42,683 nucleotides of DNA, from positions 1 through 42,683 of the forward strand of contig NZ_JAWUEL010000019.1 in the NCBI RefSeq assembly GCF_034119425.1, written 5' to 3'. Source of the DNA: Actinotignum schaalii_C (GTDB lineage: Bacteria; Actinomycetota; Actinomycetes; Actinomycetales; Actinomycetaceae). A program made the position numbers and the translations under genes. The stretch's first letter is position 1. Each line of letters starts with the position of its first letter. Below the pieces are notes generated by a model, which was not told where the DNA came from, did no database searches, and worked only from the letters and a program-made list of their open reading frames with translations. Positions 42,590 to 42,683 of the stretch are shown one piece after another.

Positions 42590-42683
42590 CGAATAGTAAC
42601 GAACACCGCGCCGAGGCTCGTGTGAACGCGGCACCGTGGAGGTGCCGGGCCGTGACCACCGGCCGCAGCCCGGCCCGCAGCCC

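Noticed and set aside
42629..42647. Hairpin CGGCACC/GGTGCCG after thrE as a terminator
   Set aside because: There is no T-run after it and the window ends shortly afterwards; evidence is too thin.

Overview
The window is a 42.7 kb stretch of a GC-rich Gram-positive chromosome, most like Actinobacteria and plausibly Actinomycetaceae. Pointers are a DUF3516 Ski2-type helicase, an HspR/HAIR-type operator at an hsp20 gene, many lipoproteins, GTG/TTG starts, a type I-E CRISPR-Cas system and an ilvBNC operon with a leader-peptide attenuator. The species cannot be fixed from the sequence alone.

Layout. 0-5.1 kb is housekeeping: tRNA-His, an ATP-grasp enzyme, an AspT/YidE-type transporter, a small lipoprotein, hsp20 with its operator, a four-helix membrane protein and tRNA-Lys. 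5.3-8.35 kb is CRISPR array 1, with 49 canonical repeats plus one degenerate terminal repeat. It is transcribed leftward from a leader at 8348-8494, next to the decayed 3' part of a cas2 gene. 8.9-17.1 kb holds the helicase, a YggS-type PLP protein and an iron/siderophore ABC importer (two permeases and an ATPase on the minus strand, a binding lipoprotein divergent).

17.2-26.4 kb is the type I-E cas cluster, split into two divergent operons: cas8e-cse2-cas7e-cas5e leftward and cas6e-cas3-cas1-cas2 rightward. Array 2 (26.5-27.5 kb, 16 repeats plus a degenerate one) follows cas2. Beyond it lie a small HTH gene, an orphan IS3 OrfA, and a second decayed copy of the divergent cas8e/cas6e control region.

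28.7-42.6 kb is metabolism: an aldo/keto reductase, a diacylglycerol-kinase-like lipid kinase, leuB-ilvE, a thiolase, an ACT/UPF0210 pair, a DsbA-like lipoprotein, the ilvB-ilvN-ilvC operon and a ThrE-type amino-acid exporter.

The most unusual feature is a CRISPR-repeat-like hairpin between the two divergent cas promoters. In the crRNA-sense orientation it is followed by a unique non-array sequence (a pseudospacer) and lies beside further small hairpins. The whole module occurs twice (21.35-21.59 kb and 28.42-28.70 kb). The hairpins and promoter elements are kept while the pseudospacer has been replaced. This fits a crRNA-like RNA that controls the cas operons, or a Cas6e-binding leader. The second copy, the truncated cas2 and the duplicated array leader show that this locus once held a second CRISPR-Cas copy.
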